DNA of 64,000 nucleotides, taken from contig JACKCM010000008.1 of the NCBI GenBank assembly GCA_020634035.1, positions 351,446 through 415,445 on the forward strand, in the 5' to 3' direction. Of this stretch, positions 21,125-30,111 are shown in pieces (within the stretch, counting starts at the first letter, position 1; every line of letters begins with the position of its first letter). The position numbers were made by a program, and so were the translations under genes. The notes beneath the pieces are model-generated. The model was not told the DNA's origin, searched no databases, and saw only the letters and a list, made by a program, of their open reading frames with translations. This stretch comes from Candidatus Obscuribacterales bacterium (GTDB lineage Bacteria > Cyanobacteriota > Vampirovibrionia > Obscuribacterales > Obscuribacteraceae).

Positions 21125-23080
21125 TTGCACTTGGACAGCCTGGAAAAACTAGATAACTCCGGAACTCCTGCTAATTCAGCACCGACAAATTCGGTCAAGC
21201 TCGTGGAGCAAGTTCGCTGGAAGCGGGTCATGCAGGTGATACTCGACTGTGGCGTGCTTGCTGTCGCCCTCTTGGGGTCGTATTTGATTCGTTTCGACGG
21301 TCATATCGCCGAGCCTTACTGGTATCAGCTATCGGTTTACGCCCCTCTGACTATCACCATGATGCTGCTCTCCAACTGGGCATTCGGTGTCTATCGGCGC
21401 CTGTGGAGATACACCGGTCTTACCGAAGTGATGGAGCTTTTCTGCTCGGTTCTTTCGGTCACCACCATCTTTTTGATTGTTCGAGCCTCCGGTTATCTGA
21501 TCATCGGTGGCCATCACATGTCTTACGGGATAATCTTCATCAACTGTATTCTCGCTTTTCTAAGCCTTTCCGGTCCCCGGGTTTTGCGGCGGCTCGCCAT
21601 TGAGCACAGCCAGAGAAAGCACTGGCGGCAGCCGATTCGCCGACGCAGTCTGGTGGTCGGCGCCGGTGATGCCGGACAGATGGTGCTCAAAGAGCTGTCC
21701 CAGCGCTCGGACCTTGGAGTGGACGTGGTCGGCCTGATTGATGACGACCCTTCGAAGCTGAGAACAAGAATCGGTTCTCTCACCGTATTCGGTACCACCA
21801 AAGAATTGCCCAATCTGATTGAATCCCTTTTCATCGATCAGGTGATCATCGCCATGCCATCGGCACCGGCTTCCGAGATTCGCAAGATTGTCGATATCTG
21901 CCGAGAATGCGAGGTCGACACAAGAATCCTGCCCGGACTCTTCGAGCTGATTGACGGTAAAGTCAGTGTCAGTCAGTTGAGAGAAGTTTCGCTTGAAGAC
22001 CTGCTCGGTCGGGCGCCCATCGAGATGGATAACGCCTCCATCGCCGGCTACCTCGAAGATCGCACCGTGCTCGTCACCGGTGCCGGAGGCTCCATCGGCA
22101 GTGAGCTTTGTCGGCAGATCATGCGGTTTCAACCAACCCGTCTGATTCTTTTGGGCAAGGGTGAAAACTCTATCTTCTCTATCGAACAAGAGCTCAAAGC
22201 CAGACCGGAGCCGGTGGAGATCGTACCGGTGATAGCCGATATCCGGGACATTATCCGGATGAGAGCCATATTCGAGAAGTTCAAGCCAAGTACGGTATTT
22301 CATGCTGCCGCTCACAAACATGTGCCGTTGATGGAATGCAACGTCACCGAGGCTGTTGCCAACAACGTGCTGGGCACAAGAGTAATCGCCGAACTTTCGC
22401 ATCTTTATGAGGTCGAGACCTTCGTACTCGTCTCGAGCGACAAGGCGGTAAATCCTACTTCTGTTATGGGCGCCACCAAGCGTATGGCCGAGCTTGTGGT
22501 GCAGGACCTCGCCAATCGCACCAGCACAAAGTATGTGGCTGTGAGATTCGGAAACGTCCTTGCCAGCAGGGGCTCAGTCATTCCGGTATGGCGCAAACAG
22601 ATAGCCATGGGCGGTCCTGTAACAGTTACCCATCCCGAGGCTACCCGCTATTTTATGTTGATACCGGAAGCGGTGCAGCTTATTCTACAGGCTACTGCTC
22701 TTGGTAAAGGTGGTGAGATCTTTGTGCTCGATATGGGCGAGCCAGTCAAGATTCTCGACCTTGCCAACGACCTGATTCGCTTCAGTGGATTGAAGCCGGG
22801 AGTGGATATAGAGATCGAATTCATCGGCTTGAGACCGGGCGAGAAGCTGTACGAAGAGCTGCTCACCAGAGAAGAAGGGCTGACCAAGACGGTCTATGAC
22901 AAGATTTTTGTGGGTAAACCCCAGCCTATTAATCGTGAACAACTGGGAGGTTATATCGAGAGGCTGGAGAAAGGGGTGCAGAATGCAGACGACATGGGCG
23001 TGCATGCTGAACTCAACAAGATTGTTGGCGGCTGCTTGAAGCCGGGAGAAACCGAAAGTAAAACTTACGGACTAAACTAA
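21125..23080 (+). CDS. Membrane-anchored UDP-sugar 4,6-dehydratase (CapD/PglF/WbpM type)
   Basis: A 651-residue protein with four N-terminal membrane helices, a first Rossmann-like domain (VVGAGDAGQMVLKEL, about 175-190) and a C-terminal short-chain dehydratase domain (VTGAGGSIGSELCRQI, about 316-331; SSDKAVNPTSVMGATKR). The Met in the S-x-x-K/MGxTK block is typical of this family. Enzymes of this group make 4-keto-6-deoxy UDP-GlcNAc derivatives for surface polysaccharide or glycoprotein sugars. The start is TTG 21125, or possibly TTG 21131, after GTGGGG. larE starts 36 bases downstream, perhaps on the same transcript. Confidence 0.9.
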   Translation: MHLDSLEKLDNSGTPANSAPTNSVKLVEQVRWKRVMQVILDCGVLAVALLGSYLIRFDGHIAEPYWYQLSVYAPLTITMMLLSNWAFGVYRRLWRYTGLTEVMELFCSVLSVTTIFLIVRASGYLIIGGHHMSYGIIFINCILAFLSLSGPRVLRRLAIEHSQRKHWRQPIRRRSLVVGAGDAGQMVLKELSQRSDLGVDVVGLIDDDPSKLRTRIGSLTVFGTTKELPNLIESLFIDQVIIAMPSAPASEIRKIVDICRECEVDTRILPGLFELIDGKVSVSQLREVSLEDLLGRAPIEMDNASIAGYLEDRTVLVTGAGGSIGSELCRQIMRFQPTRLILLGKGENSIFSIEQELKARPEPVEIVPVIADIRDIIRMRAIFEKFKPSTVFHAAAHKHVPLMECNVTEAVANNVLGTRVIAELSHLYEVETFVLVSSDKAVNPTSVMGATKRMAELVVQDLANRTSTKYVAVRFGNVLASRGSVIPVWRKQIAMGGPVTVTHPEATRYFMLIPEAVQLILQATALGKGGEIFVLDMGEPVKILDLANDLIRFSGLKPGVDIEIEFIGLRPGEKLYEELLTREEGLTKTVYDKIFVGKPQPINREQLGGYIERLEKGVQNADDMGVHAELNKIVGGCLKPGETESKTYGLN

Positions 23081-23116
23081 GGCGACTGAATACAAACAGG
23101 ATACACAGTAAGGGAA

Positions 23117-23989
23117 ATGGAACTGAAATTTACTCCAGAGGAGATTGAAGTAGTCGAGCAGAAAGAGAAGATTCTAGTGAACAGAATCTTGCAGCTCGGC
23201 AGTCTGGTGGTGGCATATTCCGGCGGAGTGGACAGCTCTCTGGTGGCGCATTACGCCAAGAGTCTGCTGGTCAACCGAGCCCGGGTAGTAATCGGGGTCT
23301 CATCAAGCCTGGCGGCAGATTCTCTGCGCTCGGCAAAGGCCCAGGCAGAGCTTTGCGACTGGGATCTCGAAGAGGTCGAAACCGACGAGATCAGTATTCC
23401 TCAATACAAAGAGAATGGAGGGATGCGCTGCTTCTTTTGCAAAGCTACCCTCTTCGATGTACTTTCTAAAAAAGCCCGCCAGTGGGGCATACAGCACATC
23501 GCCTCCGGGGCGAATGTCAATGATCAGGGCGAGCATCGTCCCGGGCACATGGCAGCCGATCAGTTCAAGGTGGAGAGCCCCCTGGTCGATGCCGGTCTAA
23601 CCAAGCGAGAGATTCGTTTTCTGGCACGCAGAGCCTGTCTTCCCTCCTGGGATAAACCCCAGGATGCCTGCCTTGCTTCGCGCATTCCGGTGAACGTGGA
23701 GGTCACAGTGGAAAAACTAAATCTGGTCGAGAAAGGCGAAGCCTATCTGCGCAGTCTCGGCTTTAATCAGGTAAGGGTGCGTAATTTCGAAGGCAAGGCT
23801 TCGGTTGAAGTTGGTGCCGATGAACTCTACGTCTTCAAAGTTCGTCCCCATATGGTTTTGCGTATCGAAGAAGAGCTTCTGAGAATCGGTTTCTCTGAGG
23901 TCGATATCGATCCGCAGGGTTATAAAACCGGTGGTGCCGACGCGGCGCCGGTGGCGGCTTCCAGCAGAGTAGCGGCCGCGATAAAGTAA
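23117..23989 (+). CDS. larE: ATP-dependent sacrificial sulfur transferase LarE
   Basis: A 290-residue PP-loop ATPase. SGGVDSSLVAHYA is the nucleotide loop, GMRCFFCKATLFDVL and DACLASRIP are the LarE-family blocks; the Cys in CLASR matches the residue that gives up its sulfur in Lactobacillus LarE. In the known pathway LarE adds sulfur to the carboxylates of the pyridinium dicarboxylate made by LarB, on the way to the nickel-pincer cofactor. larB follows 13 bases later. The family is established, but the role here is inferred because larC and larA are not in view. Confidence 0.93.
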   Translation: MELKFTPEEIEVVEQKEKILVNRILQLGSLVVAYSGGVDSSLVAHYAKSLLVNRARVVIGVSSSLAADSLRSAKAQAELCDWDLEEVETDEISIPQYKENGGMRCFFCKATLFDVLSKKARQWGIQHIASGANVNDQGEHRPGHMAADQFKVESPLVDAGLTKREIRFLARRACLPSWDKPQDACLASRIPVNVEVTVEKLNLVEKGEAYLRSLGFNQVRVRNFEGKASVEVGADELYVFKVRPHMVLRIEEELLRIGFSEVDIDPQGYKTGGADAAPVAASSRVAAAIK

Positions 23990-24002
23990 GGCGGCGGAAT
24001 AT

Positions 24003-24773
24003 ATGAATGGCGATCAGTTGACCCGGCTACTGTCCATGGTGGCAAGTGGCGAAGTATCGCCCGAGGAGGCCCTTGGCCGGCTCAAACATATGCCATTCAC
24101 CGATCTTGGCTTCGCCTGCGCCGACACCCACCGGGAATTGCGCCAGGGCTTCCCCGAAACCATTTATTCTCCAGGAAAGAGCGCTGCTCAAATTGTCGAA
24201 GTGGCGCGCAGTCTTCTTGATCACAGTGCCAAGGTGTTTGCCACCCGGGTTTTACCGGAGCAAGTCGAAGAGATTCGTGCTGCATTCCCTGCCGCTTATT
24301 ACAATGCAGCTGCTCGGCTTTTCGTCATCGGCGATCTGAATCATCGTGATTCTCTTCTCTCTAAATATCGCTGTGCAGTGGTATCTGCCGGTACAGCCGA
24401 TTTGAAAGTGGCCGAAGAGGCTTGTTTGATTCTCGAATACAGCGGCGTCTCTCTAGAGAGAATATTCGACGTAGGAGTAGCCGGTATCCACCGCCTGTTA
24501 GATCGCACCGAGCTTCTTATGAAGCAGGATTGCTTGATAGTCGTAGCCGGTATGGATGGCGCCCTGCCCAGTGTGGTGGGCGGGCTCGTCGCCTGTCCGG
24601 TGATAGCTGTTCCCACTTCGGTTGGCTATGGTGCCGGCTCCGGTGGCATAGCTCCTCTTCTGACCATGCTCAATAGTTGCGCCGCCGGTATCACCGTGGT
24701 CAATATAGACAATGGCTATGGTGCGGCCATGGCTGCTTTGCGTTACGCAACCGTCAGCCATGACCCTGTTTGA
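24003..24773 (+). CDS. larB: Nickel-pincer cofactor biosynthesis carboxylase LarB
   Basis: A 256-residue homologue of LarB, whose core resembles PurE (AIR carboxylase). LarB carboxylates and hydrolyses nicotinic acid adenine dinucleotide to the dicarboxylate that LarE then thiolates. Visible blocks are SGEVSPEEALGRLKHMPF near the N-terminus, VVSAGTADLKVAEEA, GVAGIHRLLDR, VVAGMDGALPSVVGGLV and AVPTSVGYGAG. The start ATG is 13 bases after the larE stop, so the two are one unit. No larC or larA follows; the next gene is on the other strand. Confidence 0.95.
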   Translation: MNGDQLTRLLSMVASGEVSPEEALGRLKHMPFTDLGFACADTHRELRQGFPETIYSPGKSAAQIVEVARSLLDHSAKVFATRVLPEQVEEIRAAFPAAYYNAAARLFVIGDLNHRDSLLSKYRCAVVSAGTADLKVAEEACLILEYSGVSLERIFDVGVAGIHRLLDRTELLMKQDCLIVVAGMDGALPSVVGGLVACPVIAVPTSVGYGAGSGGIAPLLTMLNSCAAGITVVNIDNGYGAAMAALRYATVSHDPV

Positions 24774-24782
24774 CCCTAGCTA

Positions 24783-25493
24783 TTAGTCTTTCGAGAGTTT
24801 CGCGTCGATTATTAGCAGACTCGGCAGGGCGAAAGCCTCTGCGGTAGCTCTAATAGGATGCTTTTTGAAATGGTCGGCTATATCTTTGGGGGTGGATAAG
24901 ATCTCACCTTTGAGATCAAAGTCTTTCTCCGGAAGGACTTTGGCTTTGTTCTCGATCGCTTTTTGACCGACGGCGCGTCCTGCCTCTTTAGCGGCTTCTG
25001 CCGCTCTGCCGGCCTTCAACGCTTCGGCCGCACCTCTGCCGAGCACCGGTCCGCTAAATATTACTCCACCTGCGATGGCTGCACCGAGCTCAGTCGCTTT
25101 AGCTGCACTGTCTAAGGCTTTGTCTTTGCCTGATTTCTTGCCGGCGTCAGCCGCGTCATCGGCTTTGTTCAGACTTCGACCGGACTTATCGATGATAATA
25201 TTGTCTGTCGCTCTTTTGACACCGCCTTGAATCGCTTCATGCAGAGCATCACTTGCAAGTTTTGCGCCGGCTTTACCGACTTGACCGGCAGAGCCGATGA
25301 TAGCTCCTTCGACACAGGCCTTTCCGGCATCTTTGAGGTTATCGACAGTGGCGTATTTTGAACCTGCTTTTGCCGCTAGTCCGGCGCCGGCCATGATACC
25401 GGATGCAATGTCTTGCCAGCGATTCTCGCTGCCTGAAGATGCTGTCTGGGTATGGGATTTATCTACTTCGGTGAAAGAAACTTGATCAGGCAT
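24783..25493 (-). CDS. Ala/Gly-rich protein of unknown function
   Basis: A 236-residue protein rich in Ala, Gly and Lys, with a polar N-terminus and no classical signal peptide. The middle (GSAGQVGKAGAKLASDALHE, then ELGAAIAGGVIFSGPVLGRG) resembles the small-residue helices found in pretoxin or membrane-interacting regions of polymorphic toxin and effector proteins. That likeness is compositional only. It lies convergent with larB, with a gap of nine bases, and about 300 bases downstream of the HtrA gene. I do not recognise a family. Confidence 0.6.
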   Translation of the reverse strand: MPDQVSFTEVDKSHTQTASSGSENRWQDIASGIMAGAGLAAKAGSKYATVDNLKDAGKACVEGAIIGSAGQVGKAGAKLASDALHEAIQGGVKRATDNIIIDKSGRSLNKADDAADAGKKSGKDKALDSAAKATELGAAIAGGVIFSGPVLGRGAAEALKAGRAAEAAKEAGRAVGQKAIENKAKVLPEKDFDLKGEILSTPKDIADHFKKHPIRATAEAFALPSLLIIDAKLSKD

Positions 25494-25790
25494 AATCTTG
25501 ATCTACTCCATATATAAAAAATGTGCGACAAAGAGTTGGGGCAGAAGAACCGAAGTCAGTTGGTTGCGGTTCCTGCAGTCTATATGCGACTGAATTCGAA
25601 ATTTGACAGAGGCAGCATTAAATGTGGTGACAGCATTATTTCAAAAAGCAAAATCTCGACATGCCTTAGCTTGCCGAGAACCTTGCTTTGATATGGAATA
25701 TCAAGGGGGTTGGACGTGTGTGGATTGGATTGGATGCTGTTAATATAGCCGGGCTCTGTGACCAAAGTGTACCTAGATTTCAATCAGTCT
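25494..25790. other. Intergenic region without recognised gene
   Basis: About 300 bases separate the htrA-like gene from the Ala-rich gene, both on the minus strand. The short frames have no ribosome site or family signal. The promoter of the Ala-rich gene should lie here, but none was clear enough to mark. Confidence 0.4.
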
Positions 25791-27026
25791 TTATTCAGCG
25801 TTCAGGACTGACTGATCTGGGTATTCTCCAATCTTCACTACGCAGGAAATATCGCTTTTGTCTCTTGTGATCAAGAAGTTGAGCTCTTCTCCGACCTTGT
25901 GTGCTTTCACGATCTTTTGCACATCCTGGGGAGACTCGACAATCTCTCCTTCGATTTTTCTGATCAGGTCCTGGGACTTTAGACCGGCTTTTTCGGCGGG
26001 GCTCTCTTCGTAGATACGCTTGATAAATACTCCGCGGGAATCAAGCGGCAGACCCAGACTTTTGAGAACAACCTCACTGGGCGCTTCCATGCCGATACCA
26101 AGATAAGGTCTGAGAATTTTGCGGTTGGCGATCAGATCATCCGTCACAGATCTGGCCACATCGGCCGGTATGGAGAAGCCGATGCTCTGTCCATTGCCCT
26201 GGAAGGCAGTGTTCACTCCGATTACCTCTCCGTTCAAGTTTATAAGCGGACCGCCCGAATTGCCGCGGTTTATGGCTGCATCGGTCTGGATGAAGTTGAT
26301 ATTGCCGTTGATATCGGTGACAGTTCGCTCTACTGCCGAGATGATGCCCAGGGTGACCGAGTGGTCATAGCCCAGGGGACTGCCTATGGCGATCACGAAC
26401 TCTCCCGGGCGCAGTTTATTCGAACTGCCCAGTTTGAGGGTCGGCAGGTCTTTGGCGTCGATCTTCAATACGGCAAGGTCAGAAAAAGAATCGCTCCCGA
26501 CAATTTTTGCCTGGTAAACAGACTTGTCGTTGAGACGCACCTCTATTTTGGCTGCGTCTTTTACCACATGGGCGTTGGTGACGATATAGCCGTCGTTTCT
26601 GACGATAAAACCGGAGCCCGAATTGTGCGTATTCGGCATGAAGGGAAAGACACCGTTCTTTCTTATCTGATAGCGATTGAAGAACATATTGAAATCTTTG
26701 AAGCCCGGCATGATCTGAGAGATTATCGGATCTATGCTCGGGCTGCCGCTGCCGGCTTTCATGTCTCGGCTTCGATCAACCTCAAGTTTGACCACTGCCG
26801 GAGCCGCTTTCTCGGCAATATCGGCGATGAGATTTCCCTGGAATAGTACCGCCGCTTGCGAGGACGGAGATTTTGTCTCAGGGGCGAGATTTAGATGAGA
26901 GCTGGATTCGTGGGCTAGAGCGCCATCGACAACAGGATTCGGTCTAGTAAGAGAGCCCAGCGCCGCCAGGGACAAAACTCCAAATACGACGGCATTATAT
27001 ATAGATTGCTTTCTTCTCTGGAGCAT
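25791..27026 (-). CDS. HtrA/DegQ-type periplasmic serine protease with one PDZ domain
   Basis: This 411-residue protein begins with an uncleaved-anchor or signal-like segment (about 10-28). The trypsin-like domain shows the triad His153 (TNAHVV), Asp183 (SDLAVLKID) and Ser258 (RGNSGGPL). One PDZ domain follows (about 310-400, GVFIKRIYEESPAEKAGLK). It should degrade or refold damaged envelope proteins. A stem-loop at 27099-27130 separates it from the small basic secreted protein gene upstream, so the two may be partly coupled. Single-PDZ architecture resembles cyanobacterial HhoA/HtrA proteins. Confidence 0.93.
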   Translation of the reverse strand: MLQRRKQSIYNAVVFGVLSLAALGSLTRPNPVVDGALAHESSSHLNLAPETKSPSSQAAVLFQGNLIADIAEKAAPAVVKLEVDRSRDMKAGSGSPSIDPIISQIMPGFKDFNMFFNRYQIRKNGVFPFMPNTHNSGSGFIVRNDGYIVTNAHVVKDAAKIEVRLNDKSVYQAKIVGSDSFSDLAVLKIDAKDLPTLKLGSSNKLRPGEFVIAIGSPLGYDHSVTLGIISAVERTVTDINGNINFIQTDAAINRGNSGGPLINLNGEVIGVNTAFQGNGQSIGFSIPADVARSVTDDLIANRKILRPYLGIGMEAPSEVVLKSLGLPLDSRGVFIKRIYEESPAEKAGLKSQDLIRKIEGEIVESPQDVQKIVKAHKVGEELNFLITRDKSDISCVVKIGEYPDQSVLNAE

Positions 27027-27098
27027 GGAGCTCTCTCCTTAATCTGCAAAAGACAATCTCTATATTTTGCCATGCTTTTCTCTTCTCAGCCAAAGAGA

Positions 27099-27130
27099 GG
27101 ACAGCGACCTTGTTACGAAGGCTGCTGTCC
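27099..27130 (-). terminator. Stem-loop between the small secreted protein gene and the HtrA gene
   Basis: On the minus strand GGACAGC and GCTGTCC pair (7 bp), and the stem continues as GCCTT/AAGGT after one mismatch, around a six-base loop. There is only a modest T-rich tail, so it could be a terminator, an attenuator or an mRNA-processing site. Confidence 0.45.
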
Positions 27131-27166
27131 CCGGTCTTTTTAGCTTGTTGCAAGGCTAATTCAGCT

Positions 27167-27511
27167 TCAGTTACGATTCTGGTCGTCGTGCTTTTGCTTG
27201 TAGATGTTCTTGCTGAGGCGATCCTGGGATTTTTCCAGTCTGGCTGCCTCTTTTTTCGAGAGACCGCCATCGGATAGGCGCATCTTGGTCTCCATCCGGT
27301 TCAGTTTGGCTTGTTGTTTTTGCAGTCCGCAATATTCTTTCTTGGTCAGCGAGCCGTCTTTCATGCCCTGGGCGAGGCGCTTTTGCTGGTGGTGTTGACG
27401 GTGGTTCACTCTTTTCTTCCAGGGTTTGGCTTCGGCCGAGTCGGCGCCGACAATCAGGGTGACTCCGCTCAAGAGGGCAACTGCCAGGGCAAGGCTGATG
27501 GTTCTTTTCAT
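27167..27511 (-). CDS. Small basic secreted protein with two DGxLT/S-KKE motifs
   Basis: From ATG 27511, which follows AGGAG, the product is 114 residues. The upstream in-frame start at 27544 would only lengthen it before the signal peptide. A cleavable signal peptide (about 1-29, ending DSAEAK) precedes a Lys/Gln/His-rich mature part with two copies of a short motif: KDGSLTKKEY and SDGGLSKKEA, each followed by a Lys/Gln-rich helix. The same layout occurs in many proteobacterial exported proteins of unknown role. It is probably periplasmic. Confidence 0.75.
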   Translation of the reverse strand: MKRTISLALAVALLSGVTLIVGADSAEAKPWKKRVNHRQHHQQKRLAQGMKDGSLTKKEYCGLQKQQAKLNRMETKMRLSDGGLSKKEAARLEKSQDRLSKNIYKQKHDDQNRN

Positions 27512-27608
27512 TTTATTCAACTCCTGTTTCAAACAGACTTTCAACGTTTTCCTACTACTTTCAACGTAGAAACGTTTTCAAGGGTTCAAACAAAATAATT
27601 AGCTCTGG

Positions 27609-28601
27609 TTAATCTGTCTGCAAAAGTGCGGGGAGACTTTCATAAAGTCCCTTCTCTCTTATCTTATCGAAAAGCACAGTCTTTATACAGGACCCGCCCG
27701 CTTCCTGATTGAGCCGGCTCACAAAGCGACTGCCTTCTTCCGAAAAGCCGGCTTGAAAGATGATGATGCTGAGCCTGTCTTTTTCCAGGTTTGAATGCAG
27801 AAACTCACCCAGGGCAGATCTAGTTGTAGCTTCAGGTTTTTGTTGATTCAGGCCGATTCCGTCGGTGAATACCAGAACAAGCAATGGACGGCTCTCTTCT
27901 TTTTTCTCCGCTTTCTCTTGATAGTGGCTAGTTGCCTTCGCTAAAGCCGGTAAGAGGTCGGTGCTCCCTGTGGTTATCGTGCGATCTATCAAATTTTTCG
28001 TTTTTGAAGCGTCAATATCCGGCACGAAGATACAGCTTTCGTTGAAGAGACCAAGGTCGAACCTGGCATGGTCTTGCTGATCTAATCTAGAGGCAAAGTC
28101 TTTGATCTCTTTTGCCAGCCAGCTCCAGCGAGAGACACCGCGGTCGCCGAGGCTGTGCACCATAGAGCCTGAACGATCGAGAAGAATCACCAGGTGATAG
28201 TCGCCTGCCTTTTGCCCGCCTTTCAGCATCTGCCTCCGGTCTTTGCCGGTAAGCGGCGGCACCGGCGCCTTCTTTGCCCTCAGTTTAACCAGATAGATTT
28301 TGCCTTTGCGTTCGATCTTTATATGTAGACGGTTATCTTTAATCGTCCCTTCCAGTATTCGGTCTCCTTCGTCCACCCCTCCATAGAAGGCAGGCGAGCC
28401 CTTCCTTACCTTTAGCACCAGGGTGGGCAGGCTCCTCGACTCTATCTCGAGTCCGGCGCCAGCCAGATAGCTCGCTAGAACGTCGACCTTGCCGGTTAGA
28501 GTGATGGGCGGGACTGCTTTATTCTTAGCATCAGCCTGCGCCTGAAGCGGTAGGGCGAGCAAGAACAACAGAAAAAGCGCCAGTACCTTTAATGAGTTCA
28601 T
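27609..28601 (-). CDS. Secreted protein with PDZ-like and von Willebrand factor A domains
   Basis: The 330-residue product has a signal peptide (about 1-24, ending AQADA). A PDZ-like region (about 50-105, LVLKVRKGSPAFYGGVDEGD) is followed by a VWA domain from about 137, with the metal-site motif DRSGSM, TGSTDL for the T site and FTDGIG for the D site. VWA domains bind partners through a metal ion. The start overlaps the previous gene by four bases (ATGA), so it is the last gene of the guaB3 operon. The partner is unknown. Confidence 0.85.
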   Translation of the reverse strand: MNSLKVLALFLLFLLALPLQAQADAKNKAVPPITLTGKVDVLASYLAGAGLEIESRSLPTLVLKVRKGSPAFYGGVDEGDRILEGTIKDNRLHIKIERKGKIYLVKLRAKKAPVPPLTGKDRRQMLKGGQKAGDYHLVILLDRSGSMVHSLGDRGVSRWSWLAKEIKDFASRLDQQDHARFDLGLFNESCIFVPDIDASKTKNLIDRTITTGSTDLLPALAKATSHYQEKAEKKEESRPLLVLVFTDGIGLNQQKPEATTRSALGEFLHSNLEKDRLSIIIFQAGFSEEGSRFVSRLNQEAGGSCIKTVLFDKIREKGLYESLPALLQTD

Positions 28602-29284
28602 CGCAGTTTCTTCTGATCTGCTTTCATCGGAGCTTCTTCCGGAATGTCCTGGATATCGGATTCGTCACCGAGGTTTTCATAATTGCGTACCCTGGTATTG
28701 CTCAAGGCGGGTACCAGGCGCATCTTCTCGTGGGCGCCTGCGCTTTTTATAAAGACCTGGCGCTGAGAAGCCAGTTGATCGGCTCTTCTTTGATAGTCAC
28801 CGGTCAAGCGCTCTTCTTCTTTTTTCAGTTTCGTGAAGGCTGCTTTCATTCGCCTTTCTTTCTCCGCCTCACTGGCGGTGCTCTTTTCTATGGCTTTGAT
28901 TTCCAGGTCGAAGCGCTGAGAAGCCTGCTTCTTCTCTGCCTCTAATCTGGCAAGCAGCTCTGCGCGGCTTTTTTCAATATCGGCGTCGATTCCTCTGGAT
29001 TCTTTCAGCTCAGAAAGTCTTTTGCCTGCTTTAAGCGCAACCGGGCTTTTGCCGCCGTATTTGATGCAGAGAGAGAGCTCTCGTTTTGCTGCATCGACTT
29101 TGCCTGTATTCAAATAACATTCGGCCAGGCGATAGCGCAGCTCAAGATCGTTTGGTCTTTTTGTCGCCAGCGCTTTTATGGCAGCACAATCTTTTGGCGA
29201 ATCCAGAGCAAACACGGGAGTCGTTAGCGGCAGTAAGCCGGCAACAACAAAGGAGAGACAGGCAATAGCGTGAGAGCGGATCAT
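28598..29284 (-). CDS. Secreted TPR-like and coiled-coil protein
   Basis: I start it at ATG 29284 because this gives a signal peptide (MIRSHAIACLSFVVAGLLPL). The longer frame to 29491 would overlap the preceding gene. The 228-residue product has a TPR-like segment (PNDLELRYRLAECYLNTGKV, about 44-63), a long charged coiled coil (about 95-180, ARLEAEKKQASQRFDLEIKA and onward) and a polar tail. The function is unknown. It may be a scaffold working with the VWA protein it overlaps. Confidence 0.65.
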   Translation of the reverse strand: MIRSHAIACLSFVVAGLLPLTTPVFALDSPKDCAAIKALATKRPNDLELRYRLAECYLNTGKVDAAKRELSLCIKYGGKSPVALKAGKRLSELKESRGIDADIEKSRAELLARLEAEKKQASQRFDLEIKAIEKSTASEAEKERRMKAAFTKLKKEEERLTGDYQRRADQLASQRQVFIKSAGAHEKMRLVPALSNTRVRNYENLGDESDIQDIPEEAPMKADQKKLR

Positions 29285-29325
29285 ACCAGGCCATATTCCC
29301 CCGGGGGCGGGCTGGTAAACCGGCA

Positions 29326-30111
29326 TTAGCGGCTGTTTGCCGGCTTGATTGCCTTTATCGTAGAGTCCACCCACATTCTTGCCCGGGGAAAGCCGGCTTT
29401 GATCTTTTCTCCCAGTGGTGTCCTGGCGCCGGTTAACAGCATCAGAATCTCTCCGAAAGCTTCCATGGGCGCGTCCGGACGATCTGCGCAATAAAGGCTG
29501 AGTTCGGAGCGTAGCTGGGGGGCCATAGAAGCGATATCCTGCTTATAGAGGGCAAGATAGGCTTTATCTCTAGAGAGATTCTCCAGGCAGTCATCGAGGG
29601 CATGGGCGCACTGCATCAGGGTAGCCAGCCGAATATCCGCGTCGGTTCTGACTCCGCCCACCTCCGGATATCCGGGTTCAGCCAGGGCTCTTTCCCAGAT
29701 GTACATCTCGCGCTTATAAGTCCTGCCTGGTTCGTTGCAGAAGAGATGCCCATCGGCAGGATGCACCACCTTGAGAGAATCGGGAAATTTATCCAGCGGG
29801 TTGGTGCCTACATAGACTGTGGCTCCTCCTTCATCGAGAATCTGATAGATATGGGCAGGCAAATTCTCTATGGTGGTGCGGACTAAATATAAAGTGTGCT
29901 CACTTACTCTGGGGTGATTGAAGCGCGGATAGACAATAGAGATTCTCTCCCTGAGTTTTTTGCGAGGTCCTGGAGCATTGCTCTGGCTCTTTGCCTGATT
30001 TTTTGCCTGGCTTTTGGCGGCGCTATTCTTCTGGGCAAATGCTAGAGGAGCGGGCAGCATAAGGCAGCCCGCCAGAAGAAGCATTAAGAGCTTGCTCTGG
30101 AGAATCGGCAA
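29326..30111 (-). CDS. Secreted protein resembling an inactivated zincin
   Basis: A 261-residue protein with a signal peptide (about 1-26, ending AFAQK) and a Gln/Lys-rich linker. The fold region has VSEHTLYLVRTTIENLPAHI, then ATLMQCAHALDDCL. In zincins related to the anthrax lethal factor family the corresponding helix is HExGHALD, so here H and E are replaced by M and Q, while the second H and ALD remain. The later PMEAFGEILMLL resembles the helix with the third metal ligand. I infer a degenerate metalloprotease. It starts directly after the guaB3 stop codon with no gap. Confidence 0.5.
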   Translation of the reverse strand: MPILQSKLLMLLLAGCLMLPAPLAFAQKNSAAKSQAKNQAKSQSNAPGPRKKLRERISIVYPRFNHPRVSEHTLYLVRTTIENLPAHIYQILDEGGATVYVGTNPLDKFPDSLKVVHPADGHLFCNEPGRTYKREMYIWERALAEPGYPEVGGVRTDADIRLATLMQCAHALDDCLENLSRDKAYLALYKQDIASMAPQLRSELSLYCADRPDAPMEAFGEILMLLTGARTPLGEKIKAGFPRARMWVDSTIKAIKPANSR

